A stretch of DNA of 29,290 bases from JBNJGT01 sp046496745. GTDB lineage: Archaea; Nanobdellota; Nanobdellia; Woesearchaeales; JACJVW01. The stretch covers positions 1-29,290 of the forward strand of contig JAWOGQ010000098.1 in the NCBI GenBank assembly GCA_046496745.1, written 5' to 3'. The notes under the pieces were generated by a model. The model made no database searches, had not been told where the DNA came from, and worked only from the letters and a program-made list of their open reading frames with translations. The position numbers and the translations under genes are program-made. This document shows positions 15,088 to 22,947 of the stretch, one piece after another (position 1 is the first letter of the stretch; each line of letters begins with the position of its first letter).

Positions 15088-15097
15088 ATTTATAAAA
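15088..15097 (+). promoter_or_regulatory. TATA box of the exported-peptide gene
   Basis: GATTTATAAAAAAG contains ATTTATAAA at 15088-15096, centred about 28 nt before ATG 15120; transcription would begin at the start codon. It overlaps nothing but the last bases after the DUF6159-like gene. Confidence 0.6.
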
Positions 15098-15119
15098 AAG
15101 CAATACCAATTGACATCAA

Positions 15120-15461
15120 ATGAAGATACCTAAAGTGCCAAAAAAGGTTTCAGCATACCTCCTTGGAGAGGATGGAAAGATCTCCAAGCAATCAATAATG
15201 GCACTTGGCTCATTTCTTGGAAGCGTTGCGATCGGTTCAATCCTTGCAGAATCTGTCTCAGCCGGACCTAAAACCTGCAAAGGTAAAAGCGACCCACCCG
15301 ATACAAACGACAGGAATTGGTGCTATGATAAGGAAACCTCAGTCTCAGTAGGTAATCAAAAATACTGCCATGAGAACAATTTAAGCGATTTCGAATACAA
15401 CGATGCCACCTACCAGGTGAAGGTAACTCATTCTCATGATGTCCAGCATTGCAGCTACTGA
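15120..15461 (+). CDS. Small exported Cys/His-rich peptide, candidate HxsA-like substrate
   Basis: 113 aa. Residues 1-25 are basic with LLGEDGKISKQS, resembling the leader start I recall for archaeal HxsA-like peptides; residues 27-48 are a hydrophobic, Ala/Ser-rich segment ending in SVSA, a plausible signal-peptidase site. The mature part has four cysteines (53, 68, 83, 111) and ends in VKVTHSHDVQHCSY, with HSH at 104-106 and one His-Xaa-Ser tripeptide (HCS, 110-112). Classical HxsA has many HXS repeats, so this would be a degenerate form. It has its own TATA box. It lies two genes after hxsB. That it is the modified substrate is inference from context, leader and C-terminus. Confidence 0.7.
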   Translation: MKIPKVPKKVSAYLLGEDGKISKQSIMALGSFLGSVAIGSILAESVSAGPKTCKGKSDPPDTNDRNWCYDKETSVSVGNQKYCHENNLSDFEYNDATYQVKVTHSHDVQHCSY

Positions 15462-15475
15462 CCAAAACCAAAACC

Positions 15476-15534
15476 TTTAAATAATACAGACCGCCAGAAT
15501 AGACTAATGTATAGTAAGAGACAAAAAAAGGTGA
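15476..15534 (+). promoter_or_regulatory. Promoter and ribosome-binding site of the 599-aa surface protein
   Basis: TTTAAATA (15476-15483) is a likely TATA box; transcription from about 15505 gives a leader of about 34 nt. AGGTGA at 15529-15534, a strong match to the anti-Shine-Dalgarno, ends 4 nt before ATG 15539. Confidence 0.6.
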
Positions 15535-15538
15535 GTCC

Positions 15539-17338
15539 ATGAATCGCTTAGCCCTATTAGGAATAATTCTATGTGTCATGCCAGTGGCATTCGCATACCC
15601 TTCATACATCGACATAACAATGGCAGAGACAGTCTACCAGAACATTACATTCGCAAAAGATTTCGACCCTGTGGAAAACCAGACATGTATTATCATAGGT
15701 GTCATCAATGTGACCAATCTTAATGATACCCATGCTTTCTCTGACATACTCGTAAATTTAACTAACGTGGACTCCCTTGAAACCAACATAACCCATGTTT
15801 CTGGAAGAAACGGAACATCTTTTCTGAACAAGACAAACAATACCGCCTGGCTTCACATCCCTGAATTACGGGGAAACAACAATTCTGTATGGAACTACAC
15901 CCTTGATTGCGCTGACACCCAGCCACCCTTAAACATTGACACCTCATACGAGACCAGTGTTGACGGAGTAAACCTCAAGGTTCTTGCAGGAAAGAACTTC
16001 ACAGTGACATCAATTGCAGAGAACAGCGCAGGCTTTGCAGACATAACAAACCTCAACATCACGATAGAGGCGCAACAGGTCACATGGAACGAAAGCACTT
16101 ACAACTTTTCATTAGTAAATCTTTTCCCTTCAGGAGACTATACCAATGTCTCAGGAAACGATTCTAAAGTCCAATGGATCTGGAGACCGATGGGAGGAAC
16201 CCTTCCGATTGGAGAAAAGGTCAACATAACCTATAATGTATCAGCACCTATCTCTGTCCCGACATCAAACACTTACCTTGCAATAAAGGAGACCAGCGAA
16301 TACAGCATCGCATACATGGCAAGTAACATCTCCATAGAATCCATAAAAGCAGTAGGAGATCTTGATTTCGGCCAGGAAAAAGCAATCATCCGGCCTGCAA
16401 CAAACGTGAATGATACCAATGTGACATGGAGGATTGATGCAGACACCACAGTCCCCCTTGATGCAGCTTACAATATTACAAGAGTTTCTGTCTGGGTAAC
16501 ACACAATCTGAGCCCAATGGCAACAGATACCCCTTTCGGTCACCTGAACACCACCTATAGTCCCAGTGGATTACAGAACAAAACAAACGGATGGCAGACA
16601 ACAAGCTCAGGTTCTGAAAGGTACTGGACATTCAATTATACAGATGGATCTGATCCTATAACATCTCCGCCTCCTGTTGTCTGGATAAGGCCTTACCATC
16701 ACCTTTTTGATGGGAAGAACCAGATCATAAAGACAAACATAACCCAGTCAGGAGAGGACGTCTACCTAAAATACATCTATGTTGTCAACGGCTACTGGCT
16801 GGAGATCGACAAGAACATCACAAGTATCGATGAGGACATGTACCAGATAGACACCGTTGTAAGCAACATAGGAAATGGCTGGACACCTCAGGACCTGAAA
16901 GTGACAGCCTATGACTTCGTCCCATCCGAATTTGCAGCATGGGATTTCAGTGAACCTTACAACCTGGAAAGCACATTGAGCGGGGCAGGAGGATACAATG
17001 GAACATCCTACCGATGGGACATCCCTCAAAAATCTGGCTTCAATGCATCTCTTGGTCCTTGCACAGGTCCGAATGCAGTATCCCAGGCAAATTGTACTTG
17101 GAACGTATCCTATAAAGTCAACGGTAGTGGCCAGTACAGGGTATCAGAACTTTACATCGTCGGTTTAGACCCGCAGAAAGTGGAAGGCGCCCCGTCACAC
17201 GAAGGGATTACAGTGATATCAAGCCTTGCGAACAGCACAAAGGAATCACTTTATGCACTTGGTGCTCTTGCACTGATCGCACTGAATGTAGTGAACTTCG
17301 TGATGACCCGACGTATAAACAAGAAATTAAATAATTAA
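15539..17338 (+). CDS. Heavily glycosylatable surface protein with C-terminal anchor
   Basis: 599 aa. Signal peptide at residues 1-19 (ending AFA before YPSYIDI), a long Thr/Asn-rich beta-type ectodomain with more than 30 N-X-S/T sequons, one membrane helix near residues 570-588, and a short basic tail (TRRINKKLNN). These features suggest an abundant outer-surface or S-layer-type protein held in the cytoplasmic membrane. No specific family is recognised. The start is set by AGGTGA 4 nt upstream. It follows the exported-peptide gene by 77 bp and has its own promoter. A run of T after its stop is a likely terminator, so it is separable from the following two genes. Confidence 0.8.
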   Translation: MNRLALLGIILCVMPVAFAYPSYIDITMAETVYQNITFAKDFDPVENQTCIIIGVINVTNLNDTHAFSDILVNLTNVDSLETNITHVSGRNGTSFLNKTNNTAWLHIPELRGNNNSVWNYTLDCADTQPPLNIDTSYETSVDGVNLKVLAGKNFTVTSIAENSAGFADITNLNITIEAQQVTWNESTYNFSLVNLFPSGDYTNVSGNDSKVQWIWRPMGGTLPIGEKVNITYNVSAPISVPTSNTYLAIKETSEYSIAYMASNISIESIKAVGDLDFGQEKAIIRPATNVNDTNVTWRIDADTTVPLDAAYNITRVSVWVTHNLSPMATDTPFGHLNTTYSPSGLQNKTNGWQTTSSGSERYWTFNYTDGSDPITSPPPVVWIRPYHHLFDGKNQIIKTNITQSGEDVYLKYIYVVNGYWLEIDKNITSIDEDMYQIDTVVSNIGNGWTPQDLKVTAYDFVPSEFAAWDFSEPYNLESTLSGAGGYNGTSYRWDIPQKSGFNASLGPCTGPNAVSQANCTWNVSYKVNGSGQYRVSELYIVGLDPQKVEGAPSHEGITVISSLANSTKESLYALGALALIALNVVNFVMTRRINKKLNN

Positions 17339-17346
17339 TTTTTTTG
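17333..17346 (+). terminator. T-rich terminator after the surface-protein gene
   Basis: The stop codon region reads into ATTAATTTTTTTG, an oligo-T tract of the kind that terminates archaeal transcription without a hairpin. Position right after the surface-protein gene fits. Confidence 0.45.
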
Positions 17347-17383
17347 AAAAAAAGGGGGGTCAATCAGGATAGACTGATGGCTG

Positions 17384-18076
17384 ATGGATTCAAAAAAAAC
17401 GACTTACATAGTGATTTGTATTCTTCTTTCTACTCCTGTCTTTAGCGAGATAGTTGTATTCCAGGAATACGATACCACCTTCACCCTTGAGGATGATATC
17501 CTGACAGTGGAAAAGGAACTCAGGCTAAAGAACGTGGGATCCAGCCCCATAATACCCGGTGAGATTCATTTCAAGGTATCCCAACAGGGAAAGGACGGTA
17601 ACATTCCCGCGCAAGTCTATGATTACTCAGTGATTGACAGGAACGAAGAGGATGTGGACACAGAAAAGATTGTAGGCAAAGATGCAACCGATCTTGTCTT
17701 CACCATCTGGGAACCCCTCCTCCCAAAATTCTACTATGACTTTTCCATGACATACAAGATGGACTTCAAGACCAAAGGCATCCTCTTCCACGAGATCCAG
17801 GTGCCTGAAGAACAGACAACAATACCAATAAAAGAGTCAACAACAAGTTTTCAGTTACCAAAATCGAATCATATAACATATGCACCTGAAGGTGATATCT
17901 CAAAGACTGAGGATTACAGAGTCATCGAATGGGATGATAAATCAGCGCTGCAATTCGAATACACCTTCCTTCCGCTCCCAAAGACTCCTGTCCGCATGAT
18001 AAATATCTTTTGGGTAACAGTAATACTAATCAGCCTGATCGTCCTTGTAATTAGATTTACGAGGAGCAACAAATGA
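17384..18076 (+). CDS. Small secreted protein with C-terminal membrane anchor
   Basis: 230 aa. Signal peptide at residues 1-21, ectodomain of beta type (22-205), C-terminal membrane helix at about 207-224 followed by RFTRSNK. No known family. Its opening (IVVFQEYDTTFTLEDDILTV) is similar in layout to the start of the next gene. The stop overlaps the next ATG by 4 nt (ATGA), so the two are co-translated and probably form one complex. A G-rich GGGGGGT (17354-17360) lies about 23 nt before the ATG, too far for a normal ribosome-binding site; an earlier ATG at 17376 opens only a short out-of-frame peptide. Confidence 0.75.
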   Translation: MDSKKTTYIVICILLSTPVFSEIVVFQEYDTTFTLEDDILTVEKELRLKNVGSSPIIPGEIHFKVSQQGKDGNIPAQVYDYSVIDRNEEDVDTEKIVGKDATDLVFTIWEPLLPKFYYDFSMTYKMDFKTKGILFHEIQVPEEQTTIPIKESTTSFQLPKSNHITYAPEGDISKTEDYRVIEWDDKSALQFEYTFLPLPKTPVRMINIFWVTVILISLIVLVIRFTRSNK

Positions 18077-19896
18077 AAAGGATATTACTTTTGATCCTGC
18101 TTGCAATCTGCATAAACGCTGATGGAATAGAAGTGCATAGCCAGGAAAAAGGCCAGGTAATCAGTTTCTACGAAGAGTATTTCATAGTCAATATCAACGG
18201 GACTGTCACAATAGATAATCCCACAGAGACACACATATACGCAATAAACATCCCTCTTGACCTGGATCCCCTCCAGTTCAGGCTAATCAACTCATCCAAA
18301 GCGACATTCACAAAAGAGAACAGGATCCTGATCAATGAACTTCCCTCAAACTCATCTCTCAGCTTCAAATTCAACATAAAAGGCATCACCACTGACAATT
18401 CAGTCATGAACGAAAGCGGGCTTTTCATAAGGCAGATAAGAAGAGAGCTCATGGAGATACACACCCCTACCATAGGAAAGCTCAACAAGGCACCACTTGA
18501 AGATCCTGAACAAGGCGGCGAAGCAAACACAAGACTCATATCTGCAACCTACAAGAACCCTACCAATTTCACATTCAAGATTGAAAAGGCAACCATAATA
18601 AAGACCCCTGATCAGAACATAAACAACGAACTCGACAAGTGGGAATTCGAGAAAGAAGACGGGGAACTGGGGCCTTATGAACAATGGAACATCGACTTTC
18701 TCGACGAGAACGCCTATGAAGGAGAAGTATACTGGCTTTCAACTGACATAAACCTTAAAGACATCTACTTTGATGAGGATTTGAACATTACCTACCTTGA
18801 CCAGGACGACTTGTTCAAGCCAGAAGAGAACGAGACAAATGTGACAGAGAATGTATCAAACTTAGAATTCATGAAAGACCGCCTCTTCGTCCGGAAAAAA
18901 GTATCAAAAAAACTGGTCAACCCCGGCGAGACAATTGACGTCACCCTTCTTATCAATAACTTCAATCCTGAAAAGATCATGTCAGAGGTAAAGGATACCA
19001 TCCCTAACGGTTTTAGAGTCGTAGAATCAAAAGGAAACCAGGACGGAAGGGAACTTACCTGGGAAAACGTGACCCTGAATTCCCAGGAAACCCGCCGCAT
19101 ATCCTATAAATTAAGATATACTGACAATGATTCTCTTGGTGTGGATTATTTCAATTCTGCCGAGGTACACTACAATAACGGAACTATCTACTCCCAGCCA
19201 ATCTCCTTTGTCAGGATGTATGTGCCTGATAAGAAGCTATTCATCCAGAAAGGTATAAAGTTCCTGAATGACGATCAGGTCCGCGTCACCATAAAGCTCC
19301 AGAACATGGGTGAAAGTGACCTTGACCAACTGGTCATGAACGAACTCCTGGAAAAGGACAGCGAATTCAAGGAGATAACAAAACAATTCCACGAGAAAGG
19401 CATCTGGAAGATAGACAAGATAAAAAGAGGCAACACATGGGAAGTAAGCTATGTCACCGATAAGATAAATGTATTAAACACATTCCCCCTTGTATACGGC
19501 ATCCCTGAAAGCTCAACCATGAAGACCGTCATACTCTCCAATGTAGTCTCCTCTGATTTTTCCACCGGCTCACTCCGTCTTATCGAGATCGGCGGCCTTA
19601 TTGTCCTGGGCATAGTCATAATATTCCTTGTCCTTCCGGTTGAAGTGCTCCAGTTCAAGAGGAAAAAGGAAAGAAAAGAGCTACAGGATATGGAGAACGA
19701 CATCGATTCATTAAAGGAAAAGACTGAGGCAAAGATAAAACCACAATCATCTACCCAAGCTGCACCTCAAACCCCAAAAACTCATGACACTAATAATGAC
19801 GTGGGCCATGATAAGAGACGTGAAGAACTCTCAAAAGGTATCAAAGAGACAGATCAGAAACTCGATGACATCAAGAATAAGCTTGATATGAAATGA
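18073..19896 (+). CDS. Secreted beta-domain protein with membrane helix and coiled-coil tail
   Basis: 607 aa. Signal peptide at residues 1-16, about 480 residues of ectodomain with several N-X-S/T sequons, a DUF11-like domain at about 270-355 (VSKKLVNPGETIDVTLLINN; PNGFRVVE) and a similar one at 385-470. The membrane helix spans 503-525. A charged cytoplasmic tail (526-607) has two predicted coiled-coil segments around a Gln/Ala/Pro/Thr linker. The general plan is like that of the minus-strand envelope proteins at 4001-9017. It starts inside the ATGA overlap with the 230-aa gene. Likely an envelope protein connecting the surface to the cytoplasm; specific role unknown. Confidence 0.75.
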   Translation: MKRILLLILLAICINADGIEVHSQEKGQVISFYEEYFIVNINGTVTIDNPTETHIYAINIPLDLDPLQFRLINSSKATFTKENRILINELPSNSSLSFKFNIKGITTDNSVMNESGLFIRQIRRELMEIHTPTIGKLNKAPLEDPEQGGEANTRLISATYKNPTNFTFKIEKATIIKTPDQNINNELDKWEFEKEDGELGPYEQWNIDFLDENAYEGEVYWLSTDINLKDIYFDEDLNITYLDQDDLFKPEENETNVTENVSNLEFMKDRLFVRKKVSKKLVNPGETIDVTLLINNFNPEKIMSEVKDTIPNGFRVVESKGNQDGRELTWENVTLNSQETRRISYKLRYTDNDSLGVDYFNSAEVHYNNGTIYSQPISFVRMYVPDKKLFIQKGIKFLNDDQVRVTIKLQNMGESDLDQLVMNELLEKDSEFKEITKQFHEKGIWKIDKIKRGNTWEVSYVTDKINVLNTFPLVYGIPESSTMKTVILSNVVSSDFSTGSLRLIEIGGLIVLGIVIIFLVLPVEVLQFKRKKERKELQDMENDIDSLKEKTEAKIKPQSSTQAAPQTPKTHDTNNDVGHDKRREELSKGIKETDQKLDDIKNKLDMK

Positions 19897-20173
19897 CACC
19901 ATCACTCGTATTAATGCTCTGATTACCAGACTGCATACTAATATTCTCAAGGAGATCCTGTGTCTTCTCGATTTCCGGGCTAAAGCTGGTATCCATCAAT
20001 TCAGGGGAACAGTCACTGATATGTCTCCCCAGCATTGCACAGTCCATGGCATCGCTCATCTGACCCGCATAACGGATAGCCTTATCACTTGATTCCTGGG
20101 CAATAGACTCCAGCTGGACACCCACGCTCAGGACAAGTACTCCTATCATCGGAATGAATAATAGCTCTTTCAT
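19871..20173 (-). CDS. Small exported protein, unknown function
   Basis: 100 aa from ATG 20173. This start is preferred to ATG 20197, which lies too close to the TATA box to be transcribed; AGTGAT precedes 20173. Residues 1-22 (MKELLFIPMIGVLVLSVGVQ) are a signal peptide or anchor; the rest is hydrophilic with two cysteines (44 and 55 by the short start) and a few sequons. It converges on and overlaps the 3' end of the 607-aa gene by 26 nt. The family is not recognised; promoter, signal sequence and length make it a credible gene. Confidence 0.6.
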   Translation of the reverse strand: MKELLFIPMIGVLVLSVGVQLESIAQESSDKAIRYAGQMSDAMDCAMLGRHISDCSPELMDTSFSPEIEKTQDLLENISMQSGNQSINTSDGVISYQAYS

Positions 20174-20201
20174 ATTATCACTTAATGGTAGAAACAAAAA
20201 G

Positions 20202-20215
20202 AGATTTATAAATCT
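20202..20215 (-). promoter_or_regulatory. Palindromic TATA promoter of the small exported protein
   Basis: AGATTTATAAATCT at 20202-20215 is a perfect 14-bp palindrome containing the TATA box, with GGAAAG as BRE on the minus strand. Distance to ATG 20173 is about 35 nt, giving a leader of about 10 nt. Confidence 0.6.
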
Positions 20216-20343
20216 TTCCTATTTTACTACTGAGGGGTAAGAAAAAGAAGGGTTTGCCAATAATAACAACCACAGCACCCAACCATATCACCTCCAGAAT
20301 CACCTCTCCATTAATTATATTAATAAAAACCCTTTCCTGATTA

Positions 20344-20777
20344 TTATGGCTTCAGGCAAGATAGAAGTGCGAGATACAAAAAAAGGAAAATCTGTTTTCG
20401 CTACTGATACGATTGAAGCAAACGAGATTAACATTTGAAAAGAACTTTCTGGAAAAACCCAGAAAAGATACCTTAACTATTGACACAAATAAGCATCAGT
20501 ATTCAAAAGAAGCTGCTGAAAATTTCCTGAATCACTCATGCCAAATGGTTATATCGATTTTGATGATCTGGCTTACCGGGCAAAACGCCCAATAAGGAAA
20601 GGAGAAGAACTGACTTTCAATTATTTGACAACAGAATGGGATCTGGCAGAGAAATTCAATTGTGATTGCGGTTCAAATAATTGTTATGAAGAAATTAAAG
20701 GTTTCAAATATTTGACACTAAATCAAAAAAAAGAATTAGAACCTTCGCCTTTTCTGAAAAAGAAACTCAACGATTGA
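20344..20777 (+). pseudogene. SET-domain protein-lysine methyltransferase, broken by two frameshifts
   Basis: The frame opens at ATG 20344 with KIEVRDTKKGKSVFATDTIE, the usual SET-domain start, and runs into a stop at about 20436. The protein continues in another frame (LTFEKNFLEKPRKDT to NHSC, about 20425-20538) and then, after an apparent 1-base loss near 20540, in a third frame (NGYIDFDD, KGEELTFNY, CDCGSNNCYEEIKG) to TGA 20777. NHSC and GEELTFNY are the core SET motifs that bind S-adenosylmethionine and the lysine; CDCGSNNC is post-SET-like zinc binding. Joined, it would be about 140 aa, a normal size for short SET proteins. Either a recent pseudogene or two sequencing errors. Confidence 0.78.
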
Positions 20778-20790
20778 GACCCTGCCGCAG

Positions 20791-21528
20791 TTAACCCTCA
20801 AAAGGAACAGACTCGTCCCATATCTTATCAAAATGATTCTTCACAATATTATACAGTATGCGACTGTTGGCCCATATTGTCTTCTCGTGCTTCTTATCCC
20901 TCACATCCGGGTCAGATATGGTGACACGCGTATACTTGTAATCCAGAAGCCCTATCTTAGGGAACAACTCTGATGCCTGGTAGATGCGAACCTCTACCCC
21001 AATATCAAGGTACGCCTTCAGGACCGATTTCCTTGCATCCCTTGGCGCTATGAACCTGACACGAACCCCCCTTTCAATAGCATCCTTGAGAGTCCTATAG
21101 CAGCCATAATACATCTTCTTCAGATTTGAACATGACAATATCTCATGCTTTATCGACATGTTACTATATTCTATCAGCTTATGCATCTCATCAGAACCAT
21201 CAATCACAGAGAAAACACTCGGATTAAGCTTCTCCCTTTTCTTGCGCACATCCTCAAGTGACCTGCGCAGGGCATCCAGCTCCTCTTCCTTCTTTGAGAC
21301 CCTCTCCCAGATAAGCCCTTCATTAACTATGAAATACTTCTTTGGCTTTCCTTCCTCACAACCCACGATCCCTTCCTGCTGGAGCTTCTCAAGCGATTCG
21401 TAGATCTTGTTCTTGGGAATCTTTGTCTTCTCATAGATCTCTTTTACTGTCATCAGGTCCCCTGCCAAGAGCAGGTTTATCACCTGCGAACTGTACATTC
21501 CCATTCCTATTATGCTGAAATCCTGCAT
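20791..21528 (-). CDS. TrmB-family transcriptional regulator
   Basis: 245 aa. The N-terminal winged helix (about residues 10-70) has TVKEIYEKTKIPKNKIYESL followed by LQQEGIVGCEEGKPKKYFIV, the typical TrmB arrangement with a K-N-K-I-Y-E recognition helix. A helical linker (75-100) leads to a C-terminal domain (105-240) with the strand pattern of the TrmB/phospholipase-D-like effector fold (IKHEILSCSNLKKM; VRVRFIAPRD). TrmB proteins respond to sugars or other metabolites; the ligand cannot be told here. It faces thyA head to head across 120 bp, with a palindromic TATA region before its own start, so autoregulation is possible. Confidence 0.85.
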   Translation of the reverse strand: MQDFSIIGMGMYSSQVINLLLAGDLMTVKEIYEKTKIPKNKIYESLEKLQQEGIVGCEEGKPKKYFIVNEGLIWERVSKKEEELDALRRSLEDVRKKREKLNPSVFSVIDGSDEMHKLIEYSNMSIKHEILSCSNLKKMYYGCYRTLKDAIERGVRVRFIAPRDARKSVLKAYLDIGVEVRIYQASELFPKIGLLDYKYTRVTISDPDVRDKKHEKTIWANSRILYNIVKNHFDKIWDESVPFEG

Positions 21529-21547
21529 TAACTAAAGCATTGGATAC

Positions 21548-21562
21548 AGATTTTATAAATCT
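21548..21562 (-). promoter_or_regulatory. Palindromic TATA region before the TrmB-like gene
   Basis: AGATTTTATAAATCT is an inverted repeat (AGATTT, 3-nt centre, AAATCT) containing the TATA box, about 27 nt before ATG 21528. It could be just a symmetrical promoter or an operator read by the regulator itself. Confidence 0.5.
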
Positions 21563-21621
21563 ATGTACCCCTCCAGTCCTCAACCATCAGAAAAGAACCC
21601 TTCAAGTCCTAAACAGGAATA

Positions 21622-21629
21622 TTATATAC
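21622..21629 (+). promoter_or_regulatory. TATA box of thyA
   Basis: TTATATAC at 21622-21629 lies about 24 nt before ATG 21649. This spacing fits a leaderless transcript and supports 21649 rather than any upstream start. Confidence 0.5.
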
Positions 21630-21648
21630 CGCAAGATCAAATAACTTC

Positions 21649-22947
21649 ATGCACAAAAAACAAAACGGCATCGCTCTTTGTACCTGCTGGACAGACCCTG
21701 CAGGGATTGACACAAGCGACTACCAGATGGCAGGAACCCTCTATAGTCCAAGCGGGATACCCTACCTGATCCAGACCCTGGGAAAGACCCCTTCCATAAA
21801 GCAAGTCATAATACGTCCTGATGATCCCCTCTCAAGGACCCCAATTGGCCGGAAAGGCTGGGAAAGCCTCCTCATCCTCTGGGAAAAAGGCCTTGAAAGA
21901 AACCGCATACCAGGAACTGACATAGTCCTCCCAAAAGAGATCACACCAGAACTGATAGACTATCTAAGAGAGCATGTGCACATATCCCTCCAGAAAAGCA
22001 GTTTCACACCAAAAGACAGGAAAGCGATTCATATATCATTCACCCCACCAAAAAAAGACACATACCCCTCTGAAAAGCATGGCTTCCTCATCCGTGCACC
22101 AACAATAGAACAAGCCCATCAACAGATAGTCAAGAAGATCATGCGCTACGGTACAGAGAAAGAGACTGAATACAAGACAAAACAAAAAGAACTCCTGGCA
22201 CTGACATGGATAATAGAACAACCAGCAGTAGATGATTCAAAAGAGATCCAGGCATACACCTCACAACTTCTTGACCCTCAATGTCCTCCAGGGATAAGCT
22301 ACACTTACGGCCAAAGGCTAAGGGATTTCAGGGGAACAGACCAGGTACAACACATAATAGAAAGATTCAAGAGCTCACCAATCAGCAGAAGAGCAGCTGC
22401 AACAACCCATGACCCAGAGACCGACACAGAGAGCACATCACCACCCTGCCTGGGATATCTCCATTTCATATGCGACCAAAAGCTCCACCTGACTGCTTTC
22501 TTCAGGTCCCATGACATGATGAAAGGTGCAAAAGCAAACGCTTACGCGCTCACAGGCCTCATGCAGCATATTGCACATGCCATCGATAAAGATATCGGAA
22601 CCCTTACGATTGTCTCGAACTCAGCCCATATCTATGAGCATGACTATGAAGAAGCAAGACACATCAGACCAAAAACCAGAAGGACTTATGACCCCCGCGG
22701 CAACGTCATAATCCAGGTAAAAGAGAATATCCACCTCACCCTGCAATCACCTGACGGCACCGCTATAAGGACACTCAAAGGAAACGCAGAAGAATTGATA
22801 GATGAGCTTTCACAAGAGGATCTTCTCTCACAAAAAAGCCACTACCTCTATATCGGAAAAGAACTCCAGAAAGCTCAGATTGCCCTAGAACAAAACATCC
22901 CGTATGTACAGGACAATCACTTGAACTTGCAGATGAACATGCAATGA
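21649..22947 (+). CDS. thyA: Archaeal thymidylate synthase with flanking accessory domains
   Basis: 432 aa. Converts dUMP to dTMP using a folate or folate-like methylene donor. The catalytic domain (about 120-345) shows YTYGQRLRDF (218-227), the phosphate-binding RRAAA (247-251), the nucleophile C267 in PPCLGYLHF, RSHD (286-289), N297 and SNSAHIYEHD (323-332), each in the order of known synthases. Residues 1-115 resemble the MtrA-like N-terminal domain found in some archaeal synthases, and 348-425 (RGNVIIQVKENIHLTLQSPD to the YIGKELQKAQIAL helix) a DUF4346-like C-terminal domain. The 3' end overlaps the convergent fibrillarin gene by 31 nt. The core is certain; the flanking domain names are from memory. 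Confidence 0.85.
   Translation: MHKKQNGIALCTCWTDPAGIDTSDYQMAGTLYSPSGIPYLIQTLGKTPSIKQVIIRPDDPLSRTPIGRKGWESLLILWEKGLERNRIPGTDIVLPKEITPELIDYLREHVHISLQKSSFTPKDRKAIHISFTPPKKDTYPSEKHGFLIRAPTIEQAHQQIVKKIMRYGTEKETEYKTKQKELLALTWIIEQPAVDDSKEIQAYTSQLLDPQCPPGISYTYGQRLRDFRGTDQVQHIIERFKSSPISRRAAATTHDPETDTESTSPPCLGYLHFICDQKLHLTAFFRSHDMMKGAKANAYALTGLMQHIAHAIDKDIGTLTIVSNSAHIYEHDYEEARHIRPKTRRTYDPRGNVIIQVKENIHLTLQSPDGTAIRTLKGNAEELIDELSQEDLLSQKSHYLYIGKELQKAQIALEQNIPYVQDNHLNLQMNMQ

Noticed and set aside
17376..17383. ATG at 17376 as start of the 230-aa secreted protein
   Set aside because: It is in a different frame and opens only a short peptide; the ATG at 17384 gives a clear signal peptide.
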